Shown: positions 1 through 8,139, counted from the first letter of the stretch. The stretch is 32,386 nt of DNA from Lentisphaerae bacterium GWF2_57_35 (GCA_001804865.1 MHBK01000029.1:1-32386), one strand, 5' to 3'. Numbers and translations: made by a program. The notes: generated from the sequence alone by a model not told the origin.

Positions 1-1625
1 AAGACGATGCCTTTTTGGGCGTACTTGACGTGGATGCCTTCGACGCTGTTGGAGCCGGTCTGGAAGACCAGGGCGGCGGGATAGCGGTTGGTATTGGGAT
101 TTCCCGTATAGCCGCCGATAACCTCCCCGGCCCGGTTGGTGTCGTAGACGCTGGTGAACAGGGCCGGGGTCATGGCGTTGCATTTGGAGACCAGGCGCGC
201 GCCGTTAATGAAACTGATTTGCGCGCTCGGGGCGAATTTGACGAAGCAGCCCGGCTCAACCGTCAGCACGGCATTGCTCCCGTCGAAGGTAATCGGGGCA
301 CTTACGAAGTGCGTGATATTGCTGCGGAAGGTAACGGAGTTGGTCTGGGTGCTGCTGTAGTTGATGTAGTCGATGACGTAACGGGAGCCGGCGTTGCGGC
401 GGCGAAGGGAGGCCAGGGGCGAACCGTTTTGGCCGAGTCTTGTAGGTAGGGCGCTCACTCCGCTGAGCGCCTCTTCGGACGGCGACGGAGCGCCGTCCCT
501 ACCTGCGAAGAGGTCGGGTCGAAGCGGGGGGACGTTTACGGTCGGCAGCCGCGAGGGCGGCTTGGAGACAAAAAGATATTGAAAGTTCTTCCAGAGAGAG
601 GCGACCGGGATTTCTTCGGACAGGAACGTGCGCCCTTCGGCGCTAAAGACCCGCATGGAGACGAGTTGTTCGGCGGTTCGGCCCGCTCCGCCCAGGGTCA
701 GGCTTTCGGTGTCTTCCGCATAGGCGTAGCAGCGCTGAAGGTTGTAGAGGCAACTGCCGCGATCCTGAAAAATCCGCACGGGCTCCGGACTCGATTCCCA
801 GGCGCGGACCGAAGCGGGCCGCTCGACGCTGAAGCCTTCGAGGTCCAGCAGTTCGGTCAACACGCAGAGCACGGAGGAGTCGTTATCGAGGCCCAAATCG
901 GACGGACGCGGCAGGTCGCCGTATATAGCTATATCTTGCTCTATGCCATAGATATGCAACTTGAAAATAACATCTCCGTCTACGCCCTTGAAAGCGTCGG
1001 GATACACCACCCCGCCGGGAATCGCCTGGGCCTTGGCATTTTTTGCCCAGGCGAAGACCACGCTTTGGCCGCTCTTGGCATCGTAGTAGCTCATCCCCGC
1101 CACGGCGGAGCGGGCCGTGCCGCCGGCGTGCCGTTCGGTCAGCACCGTGCGCTGATGCGCGCTGGGGGCAAAATCGTATTTCACCGGCAACTTATCGAAT
1201 CGCAGGCCGCCGCCGGGCGTCGCTTCGGCTTCCACGACGGAGGTTTGCCATTTTCCGGAGTCGCCTTTGTAATGAAGCCCGCCGCCGAGTTCGGTGTAGT
1301 GGGACAACACGGTCTGCTGCCGCGACCCGTCGCTCAGGAAAACCGTCGTGACCTTTTGGATGCGGCGCAGGCAGGCGTCGGCTTCTGCGGCGGGCGTTTC
1401 GAGTTGGGTGCTTCGGCCGATTTCGACGGCGGCTTCCACTACTTCCACTTGGCCTGTCGCGCGCAAAACGTCCGAGCCTTGGACGTCGGAGACGCCTTCG
1501 ATCCAGCGGTTGGATTGGATGAGCTGCGCCGAGGCGCTTAGGGAGAAGAGAAGGAAGAAAGAAGTTATCAGTAAACAGTGATCGGTAATCAGTTGACGTG
1601 ACGACCCCGAAGAAATTCGAACCAT
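1..1625 (-). CDS. Secreted protein, probable beta-helix type, partial (C-terminus outside window)
   Basis: Reading the minus strand from ATG at 1625 gives about 541 residues with no stop before the left edge, so the gene is cut by the window. A strong ribosome site (AGGGAGGG) lies about 5 bases before the ATG. Residues 1-33 form a signal peptide with a hydrophobic core (FFLLFSLSASA) and an Ala-Ser-Ala cleavage site before Gln-Leu. The rest is rich in Ser, Thr, Asn and short beta-strand-like segments. The last visible part (from about residue 405, with SRYVIDYINYSSTQ and VEPGCFVKFAPSAQISF) resembles right-handed beta-helix surface proteins. No catalytic motif was recognised. Two dispersed repeats are built into the coding sequence: one encodes part of the signal peptide, the other encodes residues about 374-396. 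Secretion is confident; function is unknown. Confidence 0.82.
   Translation of the reverse strand, partial: MVRISSGSSRQLITDHCLLITSFFLLFSLSASAQLIQSNRWIEGVSDVQGSDVLRATGQVEVVEAAVEIGRSTQLETPAAEADACLRRIQKVTTVFLSDGSRQQTVLSHYTELGGGLHYKGDSGKWQTSVVEAEATPGGGLRFDKLPVKYDFAPSAHQRTVLTERHAGGTARSAVAGMSYYDAKSGQSVVFAWAKNAKAQAIPGGVVYPDAFKGVDGDVIFKLHIYGIEQDIAIYGDLPRPSDLGLDNDSSVLCVLTELLDLEGFSVERPASVRAWESSPEPVRIFQDRGSCLYNLQRCYAYAEDTESLTLGGAGRTAEQLVSMRVFSAEGRTFLSEEIPVASLWKNFQYLFVSKPPSRLPTVNVPPLRPDLFAGRDGAPSPSEEALSGVSALPTRLGQNGSPLASLRRRNAGSRYVIDYINYSSTQTNSVTFRSNITHFVSAPITFDGSNAVLTVEPGCFVKFAPSAQISFINGARLVSKCNAMTPALFTSVYDTNRAGEVIGGYTGNPNTNRYPAALVFQTGSNSVEGIHVKYAQKGIV
441..505. repeat. Two-hairpin palindromic repeat inside a coding sequence
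   Basis: Outer arms GTAGGTAGGG (443-452) and CCCTACCTGC (497-506) enclose two hairpins: GCGCTCA/TGAGCGC with a six-base loop, and GGACGGCG/CGCCGTCC with loop ACGGAG. The layout matches the intergenic elements at 1860, 12203, 23609 and 23899. It is read through in frame by the minus-strand gene as a Gly/Ser/Pro-rich segment at residues about 374-396. Confidence 0.75.
1568..1597. repeat. Short dispersed repeat (ATCAGTAAACAGTGATC type) forming part of a signal peptide
   Basis: The same words (CAGTAAACAGTGATC, GTAATCAGT) occur in the inverted repeat at 12459-12529. Here they are translated on the minus strand as residues about 10-20 of the secreted protein, directly before and within its hydrophobic core. 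Confidence 0.6.
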
Positions 1626-1859
1626 ATAACCCTCCCTGTATTATGCGAATGGGCGCAAATTACAGGAAGAAAGAATCACCTGTCCAAACATTTTTTTTCT
1701 TTATCGCTTAAGCAGCAGCGTTTTGTAGGTTTTTTACCTACACGCGCTATTTTTTTTAATTACGCAATGAAAAGGACCTATACAAAACAGACTTTTTTAG
1801 GGGGCTTGTTTTAACTTTTTTCAAGAATCCAAATTTGTAGGGCATGTCGATCGTATTTT

Positions 1860-1926
1860 TTTTGGATGGGCGCGCTCTGTTGCGACCGGAAGAAGAAGGT
1901 TCCGACAGAGCGGAACCCTCCAAAAA
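1860..1926 (+). repeat. Two-hairpin palindromic repeat, family A
   Basis: This copy has the layout TTTGGATGGG arm, a degenerate first hairpin around GCGCTCTGTTGCGACC, linker GGAAGAAGAA, second hairpin GGTTCCG/CGGAACC with loop ACAGAG, then arm CCTCCAAAAA. It is close in sequence and order to 23609-23671. Confidence 0.8.
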
Positions 1927-2017
1927 CTTTGAGATCGGGTTTTTGCACTTTGTGTTCGGCTAAGCTTAAATCGCCGCAACCAAAAGAGACCTGCCTGCCA
2001 AAATAGACTCTCCCTTC

Positions 2018-2046
2018 ATCCGTGGGACGCTTTGCCATCCGTGGGG
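2018..2046. repeat. ATCCGTGGGAC...TTTGCCATCCGTGGGG dispersed repeat
   Basis: The words ATCCGTGGGAC, GCTTTGCCAT and CCGTGGGG recur at 8193-8210, 23458-23522 (both orientations) and 23770-23793. The copies always lie between genes and beside other palindromes. Confidence 0.7.
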
Positions 2047-2080
2047 CCAATCTTTTCGGGTTGGTTGGAAAATTGTGTAT

Positions 2081-2106
2081 AAAAAACCGGGGCGAGGTCG
2101 CCCCGG
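2081..2106 (-). terminator. Rho-independent terminator of the Spy/CpxP-like gene
   Basis: A perfect stem CCGGGGCGA/TCGCCCCGG (2087-2106, two-base loop) is followed on the minus strand by six T residues. It lies 26 bases past the stop codon of the gene at 2133. Related GC palindromes without the full stem occur at 23382-23398 and 24050-24066, so the terminator is also a dispersed repeat. Confidence 0.8.
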
Positions 2107-2132
2107 CTCCAAGAAACGGAATGAGTTGCGGG

Positions 2133-2651
2133 TTATTGTTCTTCCGGGTTGCGCCCGTGTTTGCTTTCGCGTCTTTGCTTGAATTGCTGCTGCTGTTTGT
2201 TCAGCAATTCGTCATATTTTTCGCGGCCGAGGGTTTGGCGTGTTTTTAGTTGCATCAGGAGCTGCGCTTTTTTGAGTTGCGTGTCGGCCTGGCCCAACTG
2301 CTCGACGGCCTGCATCAAGGCGGCTTCGTCGGGTGTGTCCGACGCCATGATTTTTTCGACGCCGAGCCGGGCTTTTTCCTGGTTGGCCCGCAAGTCGATC
2401 ATCTCTTCGCGATGCGCATCGAACACGGTTTGCAGTGCGGCGATTTGTTCGTCGGTCAGGCCGGCTTTTTGGGCCTGCTCCTTATTATGCAGCAGCCAGC
2501 CGATATGAACGCCCATTCCGTGGCCACCACCACCCTGCCGCAGCATTTTACCGGGGCCTCCCTGAGGGCAGTCCATCGGCGGTTCGGCGAGCGCTCCGCC
2601 GGCCATCCAACACGAGCCCAACAAGGCTGCCATCAACAGATTTTTCTTCAT
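2133..2651 (-). CDS. Periplasmic Spy/CpxP/ZraP-like LTxxQ protein
   Basis: The ATG at 2651 is preferred because AGGAAG precedes it and it begins a clear signal peptide (MKKNLLMAALLGSC...ALA, cleavage before residue 23); upstream codons in frame lack both. The product is 172 residues. After a Gly/Met/His-rich stretch (residues 31-50) comes LTDEQIAALQ (65-74), the first LTxxQ motif of the Spy/CpxP/ZraP family; a degenerate second motif (LKTRQTLG) lies near residue 144. The rest is predicted all-helical and ends in a Gln/Arg-rich tail. Known members are periplasmic dimers that act as chaperones or sense envelope or metal stress. The Met/His-rich segment may bind metal, which is inference. LGSC in the signal peptide could be a poor lipobox; cleavage by signal peptidase I looks more likely. 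Confidence 0.8.
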   Translation of the reverse strand: MKKNLLMAALLGSCWMAGGALAEPPMDCPQGGPGKMLRQGGGGHGMGVHIGWLLHNKEQAQKAGLTDEQIAALQTVFDAHREEMIDLRANQEKARLGVEKIMASDTPDEAALMQAVEQLGQADTQLKKAQLLMQLKTRQTLGREKYDELLNKQQQQFKQRRESKHGRNPEEQ

Positions 2652-2741
2652 GATCGTCTTCCTTTCGTTTGGTTCATTCGTTCGTCCATAGAACGATTTG
2701 GAAGCGGATTTATTGCATCGTCGCAAGGTTCAAATGTTTTA

Positions 2742-2769
2742 GGATCGCAGGCAGGAATGCCTGCGGTCC
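2742..2769. repeat. Hairpin (CGCAGGCA/TGCCTGCG, loop GGAA) after the hydrolase gene
   Basis: A twelve-pair stem with one G-T wobble and loop GGAA starts two bases after the stop codon of the alpha/beta hydrolase gene. It has no T run, so termination is uncertain. The CAGGAATG apex is shared with the hairpin at 6654-6671, which puts it in the same structural repeat group. Confidence 0.65.
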
Positions 2770-2770
2770 T

Positions 2771-3598
2771 TCACCCCAGCACTTCCATCACGAACGATTC
2801 CAAGGCCTGCCAGGTTTCGCGACTCATGGCCCAGTTGGCGGTGTTGTGGTCGCCGGGCAGTTCGACAAAACGTTTGGGTTCGGCGGCGGCTTCGAATAAT
2901 TTCCGGCCGAGGGCGTAAGGAACGGTTTCGTCCTGGCGGGTATGTCCGAAGAGCTTCGGCATGCGCAGGGCGCCGACTTTCGAAAGGGAGTCGAAGCGGT
3001 AATGCAGGATCCAATGGACCGGGATCGTCGAATAGATGGAGCGGCTCATGTCGGCCGACGAGGAGAACGTGCCTTCGACCATCACGCCGCGCACCGGTTT
3101 GTCGGAGGCGAGTTGAACGGCCACGGCTCCGCCCAGGGAGTGGCCATAGACGACGACCGGCGGGGCGTCGACATCGGCATAGCGGGCGCGCACCACTTCG
3201 TAGGCGGCGCGCGCATCGCGGTAGAGGCCCTTCTCCGTCGGCAGCCCGCGGCTCTTGCCATAGCCGCGGTAGTCGAAGGCAAACAGATTCACGCGCAGGC
3301 GGCGCAGATCGGCGATCACGCCGGTCAGATCGCCCAGGTTGGAGGCGTTGCCGTGGCAATAGATGAGCGTGCCGCGCGCTTCGGGATAGGGAATCCACCA
3401 CCCGTTCAGCACGCAGCCGTCCTCGGCCACAAAAGATACGTCCTCAAATTCCAACCCCACATCCGCGGGCGTCAGGACGATAGCGCGGCGCGGGACGAAA
3501 AAATGGCTCCACTCGAAATACCGGATGTACGCCCACGCCAACGCGAGGACGACAAAGATCCAGCTTCCCTTCCACAGTTCCAGCCAGCCCAGATGCAT
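2771..3598 (-). CDS. Membrane-anchored alpha/beta hydrolase
   Basis: The product is 275 residues. The ATG at 3598 is chosen because GAGGTGG sits six bases upstream; an in-frame TTG at 3613 overlaps the upstream gene. Residues 12-27 form a single N-terminal membrane segment. The fold signals are CHGNASN (81-87, oxyanion region), DYRGYGKS (109-116) and the nucleophile elbow GHSLGG (152-157, Ser154). Asp223 and His251 complete a plausible triad. This matches the ABHD13/ABHD17/Bem46-like serine hydrolase group, whose bacterial members are mostly uncharacterised esterases or thioesterases. The gene starts one base after the stop of the M24 peptidase gene, so the two are probably co-translated. Confidence 0.85.
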   Translation of the reverse strand: MHLGWLELWKGSWIFVVLALAWAYIRYFEWSHFFVPRRAIVLTPADVGLEFEDVSFVAEDGCVLNGWWIPYPEARGTLIYCHGNASNLGDLTGVIADLRRLRVNLFAFDYRGYGKSRGLPTEKGLYRDARAAYEVVRARYADVDAPPVVVYGHSLGGAVAVQLASDKPVRGVMVEGTFSSSADMSRSIYSTIPVHWILHYRFDSLSKVGALRMPKLFGHTRQDETVPYALGRKLFEAAAEPKRFVELPGDHNTANWAMSRETWQALESFVMEVLG

Positions 3599-3599
3599 A

Positions 3600-4724
3600 T
3601 TAGTCCACCTCAAAGGGAACCCGGCAGACCGCCAGCGGCTCCCAGCCTTTGGCCGTTACGACGACGGTGTCTTCCATGCGCACGCCGCCGATGTCGGGAT
3701 AATACAAGCCCGGTTCGATGGTGATCACGTTTCCTTTTTTCAGCGGCTTCGGCAGGATGCCGATCGACGGCGCTTCGTGAATGTCCAGTCCCACGCCGTG
3801 CCCGGTGCTGTGAATGAAGCCTTCCGCGACCCCGTCCTTGATCGTCGTCACAAAACCATGCTGCTCGAACACCGCTTCCACCTCTTCGTGAATACGGTCT
3901 GCGGCCGCGCCGGCGCGAACCTTTTTGAGCGCGGCGGTCTGCGCGGCCTTCACGGCGGCGTACAGGGCGCGCAGGCGTTCGGGCGCGCGACCCTTGACGA
4001 CCGTCCGCGTCAGGTCGCCCCAGTAGCCGTGCCCGCGGTGTTGCGGAAAGATGTCGATCACGATCGGTTCGCCCGCGCGCAACGGACCGGCTCCGCGTTC
4101 GTGCGGCTGCGCCGATGCCGGGCCGCAGGCCACGATGGTTTCGCGCGCGCTGCAGTCGCATTTCATCAGTTCCACATCGATGGCCTGCCGGACCGTCTCG
4201 GACGTGAGCAGGCGCTGATCCAGCATCAGTTCTCCGCGCGCGGAAATTTTGGCGCGCCGGATCGAGTCGACCGCCGCCTTCATTGCTTGCACGGCGGCGG
4301 TCTGCGCTTGTTGCAGCCGGCGAATCTCCTCCTCGCTCTTCGTTTCGCGCTCCGGATAGGGAGCTTCTCGCGAGACTTTCACGGCGATGCCGGCGCGCCG
4401 TATTTTTTCGGCCATGCCTAAAGGAAAGCCGGCGCTGACTTCTACGCGGCGGATTTGGCGCCGGCGCAACAAGCCGACCGCCCAACCGCCCAGGTTGCGC
4501 CGCATTTTTTTCGGCAACTTCAAATCGCCCGGCGTCAGCACCTCCAAGCCGCGGCCTCCGGCGGCGGCGCGGCCGGCCTCCAGAATGGACACCACGAGGG
4601 TTTTTTCCTGGCCGTCGTGCAGAAAGAGGAACGGATCCACCGCGGAAAAGCCGGTGGCGTAGAGAATATCCGTGGCCTCGAACGACGAATTCACCATCAG
4701 CCGCGGGCCTGTTAATTTCTTCAT
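3600..4724 (-). CDS. M24 family metallopeptidase (Xaa-Pro aminopeptidase/PepQ-like)
   Basis: The product is 374 residues from ATG at 4724, with GGAGC as ribosome site; in-frame codons further upstream lack one. Residues about 1-125 match the non-catalytic N-terminal domain of prolidases, and 130-374 form the pita-bread catalytic domain. All five expected metal ligands are visible: Asp224, Asp237 (GDLTRTVV), His309 (STGHGVG), Glu337 (TIEPG) and Glu351 (RMEDTVVV). There is no signal peptide, so it should act in the cytoplasm, removing residues beside proline from peptides or splitting Xaa-Pro dipeptides. Which of these substrates it uses cannot be told from sequence. It heads a two-gene operon with the alpha/beta hydrolase. 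Confidence 0.9.
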   Translation of the reverse strand: MKKLTGPRLMVNSSFEATDILYATGFSAVDPFLFLHDGQEKTLVVSILEAGRAAAGGRGLEVLTPGDLKLPKKMRRNLGGWAVGLLRRRQIRRVEVSAGFPLGMAEKIRRAGIAVKVSREAPYPERETKSEEEIRRLQQAQTAAVQAMKAAVDSIRRAKISARGELMLDQRLLTSETVRQAIDVELMKCDCSARETIVACGPASAQPHERGAGPLRAGEPIVIDIFPQHRGHGYWGDLTRTVVKGRAPERLRALYAAVKAAQTAALKKVRAGAAADRIHEEVEAVFEQHGFVTTIKDGVAEGFIHSTGHGVGLDIHEAPSIGILPKPLKKGNVITIEPGLYYPDIGGVRMEDTVVVTAKGWEPLAVCRVPFEVD

Positions 4725-5239
4725 TTTTGCTCCGTAAAAGCGCTTTTTCAGACCCTCGCTAGGGGTTGGAAAAACCCTAAAAATCAAGGGTGCGCGCCAT
4801 CGTTTTGGCTTGTCAAGTCACATTAGAATAACGTTTGGGTTTTGCTTTCTGCAACCCACATTTAGTGAGTTGCCGTCCTTGGCTCCACTATCGGTGGTGG
4901 CCTTGGAATTTTTTAACGATTCCAAAATATTTTACCTTGTTCATCTTTTTCTCTTTCCCTACGGTTGGGCAGCGTAAGAGCGCCAAGGGGAAAAGTGAAC
5001 AGTTGTTAATAAGATGTTAATAACTTTTTCGATCAGCCGTTTAAATTCGTTGTAACGTACTGAAAAATATCGCCTAGCGAAGTATAAGGGGAGAAGAGCG
5101 TTTGTCAAAGGAAAGCGCCCGGGGTTACGAGCTGCATGAGATATGATTTTCGGTATCGGTTCGGCTTCAAAATAATTTGTATAACCTTCGGCAGCCGGCG
5201 TGGAATGATATAGAGTAGTGGTTGCCTGGGAGGGCCGTT
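4725..5239. other. Divergent intergenic region upstream of dnaA
   Basis: No gene is supported. The region must contain the dnaA promoter and that of the minus-strand peptidase gene, but no convincing -35/-10 pair was found. TTGGAAT/ATTCCAA form an inverted repeat with a nine-base AT loop near 4901-4923. Two GTTAATA words lie exactly 11 bases apart (5005-5011 and 5016-5022); the same word on the other strand occurs four times downstream of dnaA. One weak DnaA-box-like site (TTTGTATAA, one mismatch) is at 5176-5184. Confidence 0.55.
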
Positions 5240-6595
5240 GTGGAAACAAAGAGCATAGCCTTATGGAAAGAAGCCTGCACCTATCTCGCCGGCACGCTTT
5301 CAAAAGATGTTTATGATCGTTGGATCGCCGTAATCGACGCACGCGGGATGACGGAAGACACGCTTTCGCTCAGCGTCGCGAACGATTTTTATCAGTCCTG
5401 GCTGGAAGAAAATTATCTGCCGTTGATCCGCAAGGCCATTGCCACGGTAACGGGTCGCGAATACGCGATTGAGCTGCAAGTGGATTCTTCGCAGCCTGCT
5501 CCGGCGCCCGCCGCGTCTCAGCCGGAAGCCCCGAAAAAGTCGGAACGAAAATCCGGCGGCGGAAAAGCTCGGAACACGATCGCGCTGAATCCCAAGTATT
5601 CTTTTGAGAATTTTGTGGTGGGCGCCTCGAACAACTTCGCGCATGCCGCGTCGCTGGCGGTGGCCCAGTCGCCGGCGCGCGCCTACAATCCTCTTTTCAT
5701 TTATGGCGGCGTGGGTTTGGGAAAAACCCATTTGATGCAGGCGATCGGCCAATATGCCAACGTGCACAGCAAGCTGGACATTTGTTACATCTCCAGCGAA
5801 ACGCTCCTGAACGATTATGTCGAGGCCCTTCAGAATCATGGCGTGACGCAATTCCGCAAGAAATACCGCGGGATGGGCATGCTGCTGATCGACGATATCC
5901 AGTTTCTGGCCGGCAAAGAGCGCATGCAGGAGGAATTTTTTCACACCTTCAATGCTTTGCACGAAAATCACCGGCAGATCGTGCTGACGTCGGACCGTCC
6001 GGCGAGCGAGCTGGCCGGCCTGGATGCGCGGCTGGTATCGCGTTTTGAGTGGGGCCTGGTGACCGAACTGGAGATGCCGGACGTCGAGACGCGCATCGCC
6101 ATTCTGCGAAAGAAACAGGAACAGCTCCATTTGCGTCTTCCGGACGACGTGATTCTGTACATGGCCGAGCGGATTCGTTCGAACATTCGCCGGCTGGAGG
6201 GCGGCCTGATTCGCGTGGCGTCTTATGCGTCGTTGAATCAGAAGGACGTCACGGTCGACATGGTGGAATATCTGCTGCGGGATACGCTCGACCAGGAACA
6301 GAGCGAGGCGCTGACCATCGTGGCGGTGCAACGCGTCGTGGCGGAGTACTACGACATCCGTTTGGGCGATATGACCAGCAAGCAGCGCCCTCAATCCGTC
6401 GCTTTTCCTCGCCAGGTGGCCATGTATCTGTGCCGCACGTTGACCCAGAACTCCCTGCCGGCGATCGGGAATGCGTTTGGACGCAATCATGCGACGGTCA
6501 TGCACGCCTGCAAGCAGATCGACGGGCGGATGAAGGAAGATCCGTCCTTCCGCCAAGCGGTTTCCACGTTGAAGCAGAAGTTGGGGCAGCGGTAG
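5240..6595 (+). CDS. dnaA: Chromosomal replication initiator protein DnaA
   Basis: The GTG at 5240 is chosen as start because GGGAGGG lies five bases upstream and the product begins like other DnaA proteins (short lead, then ALWKEAC). The product is 451 residues. Domain I covers about 1-80; a Pro/Ala/Lys-rich linker spans 82-112. The AAA+ domain has Walker A GGVGLGKTH (156-164), Walker B LLIDD (215-219), sensor 1 LTSDRP and box VII SRFEWGL. Domain IV ends with the DNA-binding signature GRNHATVMHA (414-423), close to the usual GRDHTTVLHA. DnaA-ATP binds DnaA boxes and opens the origin. dnaN follows on the same strand, but neither recF nor gyrB follows dnaN. A hairpin with a T run after the stop probably ends the transcript. 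Confidence 0.98.
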   Translation: METKSIALWKEACTYLAGTLSKDVYDRWIAVIDARGMTEDTLSLSVANDFYQSWLEENYLPLIRKAIATVTGREYAIELQVDSSQPAPAPAASQPEAPKKSERKSGGGKARNTIALNPKYSFENFVVGASNNFAHAASLAVAQSPARAYNPLFIYGGVGLGKTHLMQAIGQYANVHSKLDICYISSETLLNDYVEALQNHGVTQFRKKYRGMGMLLIDDIQFLAGKERMQEEFFHTFNALHENHRQIVLTSDRPASELAGLDARLVSRFEWGLVTELEMPDVETRIAILRKKQEQLHLRLPDDVILYMAERIRSNIRRLEGGLIRVASYASLNQKDVTVDMVEYLLRDTLDQEQSEALTIVAVQRVVAEYYDIRLGDMTSKQRPQSVAFPRQVAMYLCRTLTQNSLPAIGNAFGRNHATVMHACKQIDGRMKEDPSFRQAVSTLKQKLGQR

Positions 6596-6616
6596 AAGAG
6601 CTTCGGCTTTATTAAC

Positions 6617-6677
6617 GGAGGGCGGACATTCTTGTCCGCTTTTTTTGATCATGGCGGACAGGAATGTCCGCCCTCCC
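6617..6677. terminator. Two-hairpin repeat acting as probable dnaA terminator
   Basis: Arms GGAGGG (6617-6622) and CCCTCC (6671-6676) enclose two hairpins with the same stem, GCGGACA/TGTCCGC, with loops TTCT and GGAA. Seven T residues (6640-6646) follow the first hairpin, giving a standard rho-independent terminator 26 bases past the dnaA stop. The right half aligns base for base with 21233-21259 but with paired changes in the stem. Confidence 0.8.
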
Positions 6678-6769
6678 ATAAGAATAGTCAGAGTCAGATC
6701 CTTCCTTAATTCCCATCCATTCGGCAATTGGAAATCGGCATTCGGCATTTCTTCGGCATTTCTTCCGCC

Positions 6770-6991
6770 TGTGTACAACCCAGTGAGTAACTCTGTGGGT
6801 GGAATGATGGAACAGGGCACAACTGGAAGTTATCCGCAGGCGGGGCGGGTTATGAATAGCTATGCACAAATGTATTAACAGGCTCGAAATCGCTTTTCAG
6901 CCCGGTTTCATTCATGTAATCTTGTTGTTCAACATATTAACAGGGCATAGTACTAAGAAATTAGATGCCTATTAACTTATGAATTATTAAC
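6770..6991. other. Candidate replication origin (oriC) between dnaA and dnaN
   Basis: Three nonamers differ by one base from the DnaA box TTATNCACA: TGTGTACAA (6770-6778, reverse), TTATCCGCA (6830-6838) and CTATGCACA (6860-6868). They are followed by an AT-rich tract with four copies of TATTAAC at 6873, 6935, 6970 and 6985, which could be the unwinding region. Origins often lie beside dnaA, so position and content agree. No perfect DnaA box was found and strand skew could not be computed, so the call is tentative. The region also carries the dnaN promoter. Confidence 0.5.
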
Positions 6992-7023
6992 ACCTCGGTT
7001 AGCAACGATCTGGAGGAAGAAGG

Positions 7024-8118
7024 ATGAAGCTCAAGGTAAACAAAGATGTAATCCTCGAAAGCTTGCAGAAAGTTCAAACGGTCATCAATACGCGTACCAC
7101 GCTTCCAATCCTTTCCAACGTGCTCTTTACCGCGGAAAAGGAAAAGCTCTGGCTTTCCGCGACCGATCTGGACGTCAGCGTCCGCATTGGATTGGAAGCC
7201 GATGTGATCAAGACCGGGGCCACGACGATGCCGGCGAAGCGTATTCTGAGCATCTTCCGCGAGTTGCCGGTCAACGAGATCGAGATCGAGGTGGACGAGA
7301 AGGATGCGGCCTCCATTCGTTGCGGGGCGTCGTATTTCAAAATTATCGGCATGTCGGAAGAGGAATTCCCGCCCCTGCCCAAGTTTGAAGGCGGCCGGGT
7401 GTATACGATCGACCAGACGATTTTCCGCGAAATGCTCCGGCACACCAGTTATGCCGCTTCGACCGACGAAGCCCGTCATCTGCTCAATGGCGTGCTGCTA
7501 AGCTTCAAGGGCGACAAACTGACCGTGGTGGCCACCGACGGCCGCCGCATGGCCCTTATGGAGCAGGAATTGGAGTTCCCCAAGGAATGCGAAGCGGACA
7601 TGGTGCTTCCGTTCAAGACGGTTGACGAGTTGATGCGCACCTTGCAGAGCGAGGGCAGCCTGAAGATTCAGGCGACGGACAACCAGATTGCCTTCGAATT
7701 CGGCAATATGTTGGTGGTATCGAAGCTGGTTGAGGGCGTATATCCCAATTTCCGGCAGGTAATTCCCTCGCAATGCGACGAGCGGGTGAGCATCGAGCGC
7801 GATGCGCTGCTGACCTCCCTGCGCCGCGTGGCGTTGCTGGCCAACGAAAAATCCAATTCCGTCAAACTCAGCTTCACGAAGAACAAGCTGGAGATCACCG
7901 TGGTGACTCCGGAAATCGGCGAAGCGCGGGAAACCCTGCCGATCAACTACGCCGGCAAGCAAATCACGATCGCGTTCAATCCGGAATTCATGATGGATCC
8001 CCTGAAAAATCTGGTTTCCGACGAAGTGTTTGTGGAATTGACCGACGATCTCAGTCCGGGCGTGGTGAAATCCAATATCCCGTTCCTCTACGTGCTGATG
8101 CCGATGCGGACGAGTTAA
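7024..8118 (+). CDS. dnaN: DNA polymerase III beta subunit (sliding clamp)
   Basis: The product is 364 residues, the usual clamp length, from an ATG preceded by GGAGGAAGAAGG. The three repeated clamp folds are present: an N-terminal part with TLPILSNVLF and TDLDVSVR, a middle part with LLNGVLLSF and TDGRRMAL, and a C-terminal part ending in PFLYVLMPMRTS, matching the common MPM(R/K) ending that lines the partner-binding pocket. The dimeric ring encircles DNA and tethers the replicative polymerase and repair enzymes. It lies 428 bases after dnaA on the same strand. The usual third gene recF is absent; palindromic repeats and a minus-strand secretion operon follow instead. Confidence 0.97.
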   Translation: MKLKVNKDVILESLQKVQTVINTRTTLPILSNVLFTAEKEKLWLSATDLDVSVRIGLEADVIKTGATTMPAKRILSIFRELPVNEIEIEVDEKDAASIRCGASYFKIIGMSEEEFPPLPKFEGGRVYTIDQTIFREMLRHTSYAASTDEARHLLNGVLLSFKGDKLTVVATDGRRMALMEQELEFPKECEADMVLPFKTVDELMRTLQSEGSLKIQATDNQIAFEFGNMLVVSKLVEGVYPNFRQVIPSQCDERVSIERDALLTSLRRVALLANEKSNSVKLSFTKNKLEITVVTPEIGEARETLPINYAGKQITIAFNPEFMMDPLKNLVSDEVFVELTDDLSPGVVKSNIPFLYVLMPMRTS

Positions 8119-8139
8119 AGCGGGTAGGTAAAATCAAGT

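Larger units (their letters stand above)
1626..2132. other. Intergenic region rich in hairpins and dispersed repeats, no gene
   Basis: No credible coding sequence was found. The left part is AT-rich with long T runs and a TGTAGGT/ACCTACA hairpin with a five-T loop (1724-1742). It likely contains the promoter of the secreted protein gene; TTGGAC and TAATTT on the minus strand are only weak candidates. The right part holds a two-hairpin repeat (1860-1926), an ATCCGTGGGAC repeat (2018-2046) and a terminator (2081-2106). An apparent 79-codon reading frame across 1811-2050 is only repeat sequence. Confidence 0.7.

Noticed and set aside
1811..2050. 79-codon minus-strand frame and similar frames at 12113-12376 and 23770-24190
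   Set aside because: They share peptides such as GGFRSVGT or RDRKKTVPTE only because they translate the same repeats; one also crosses the tRNA.
4747..4775. Attenuator-like hairpin (AGGGGTT/AACCCT) upstream of the M24 peptidase gene
   Set aside because: The stem is short and imperfect and no leader frame or T run accompanies it.
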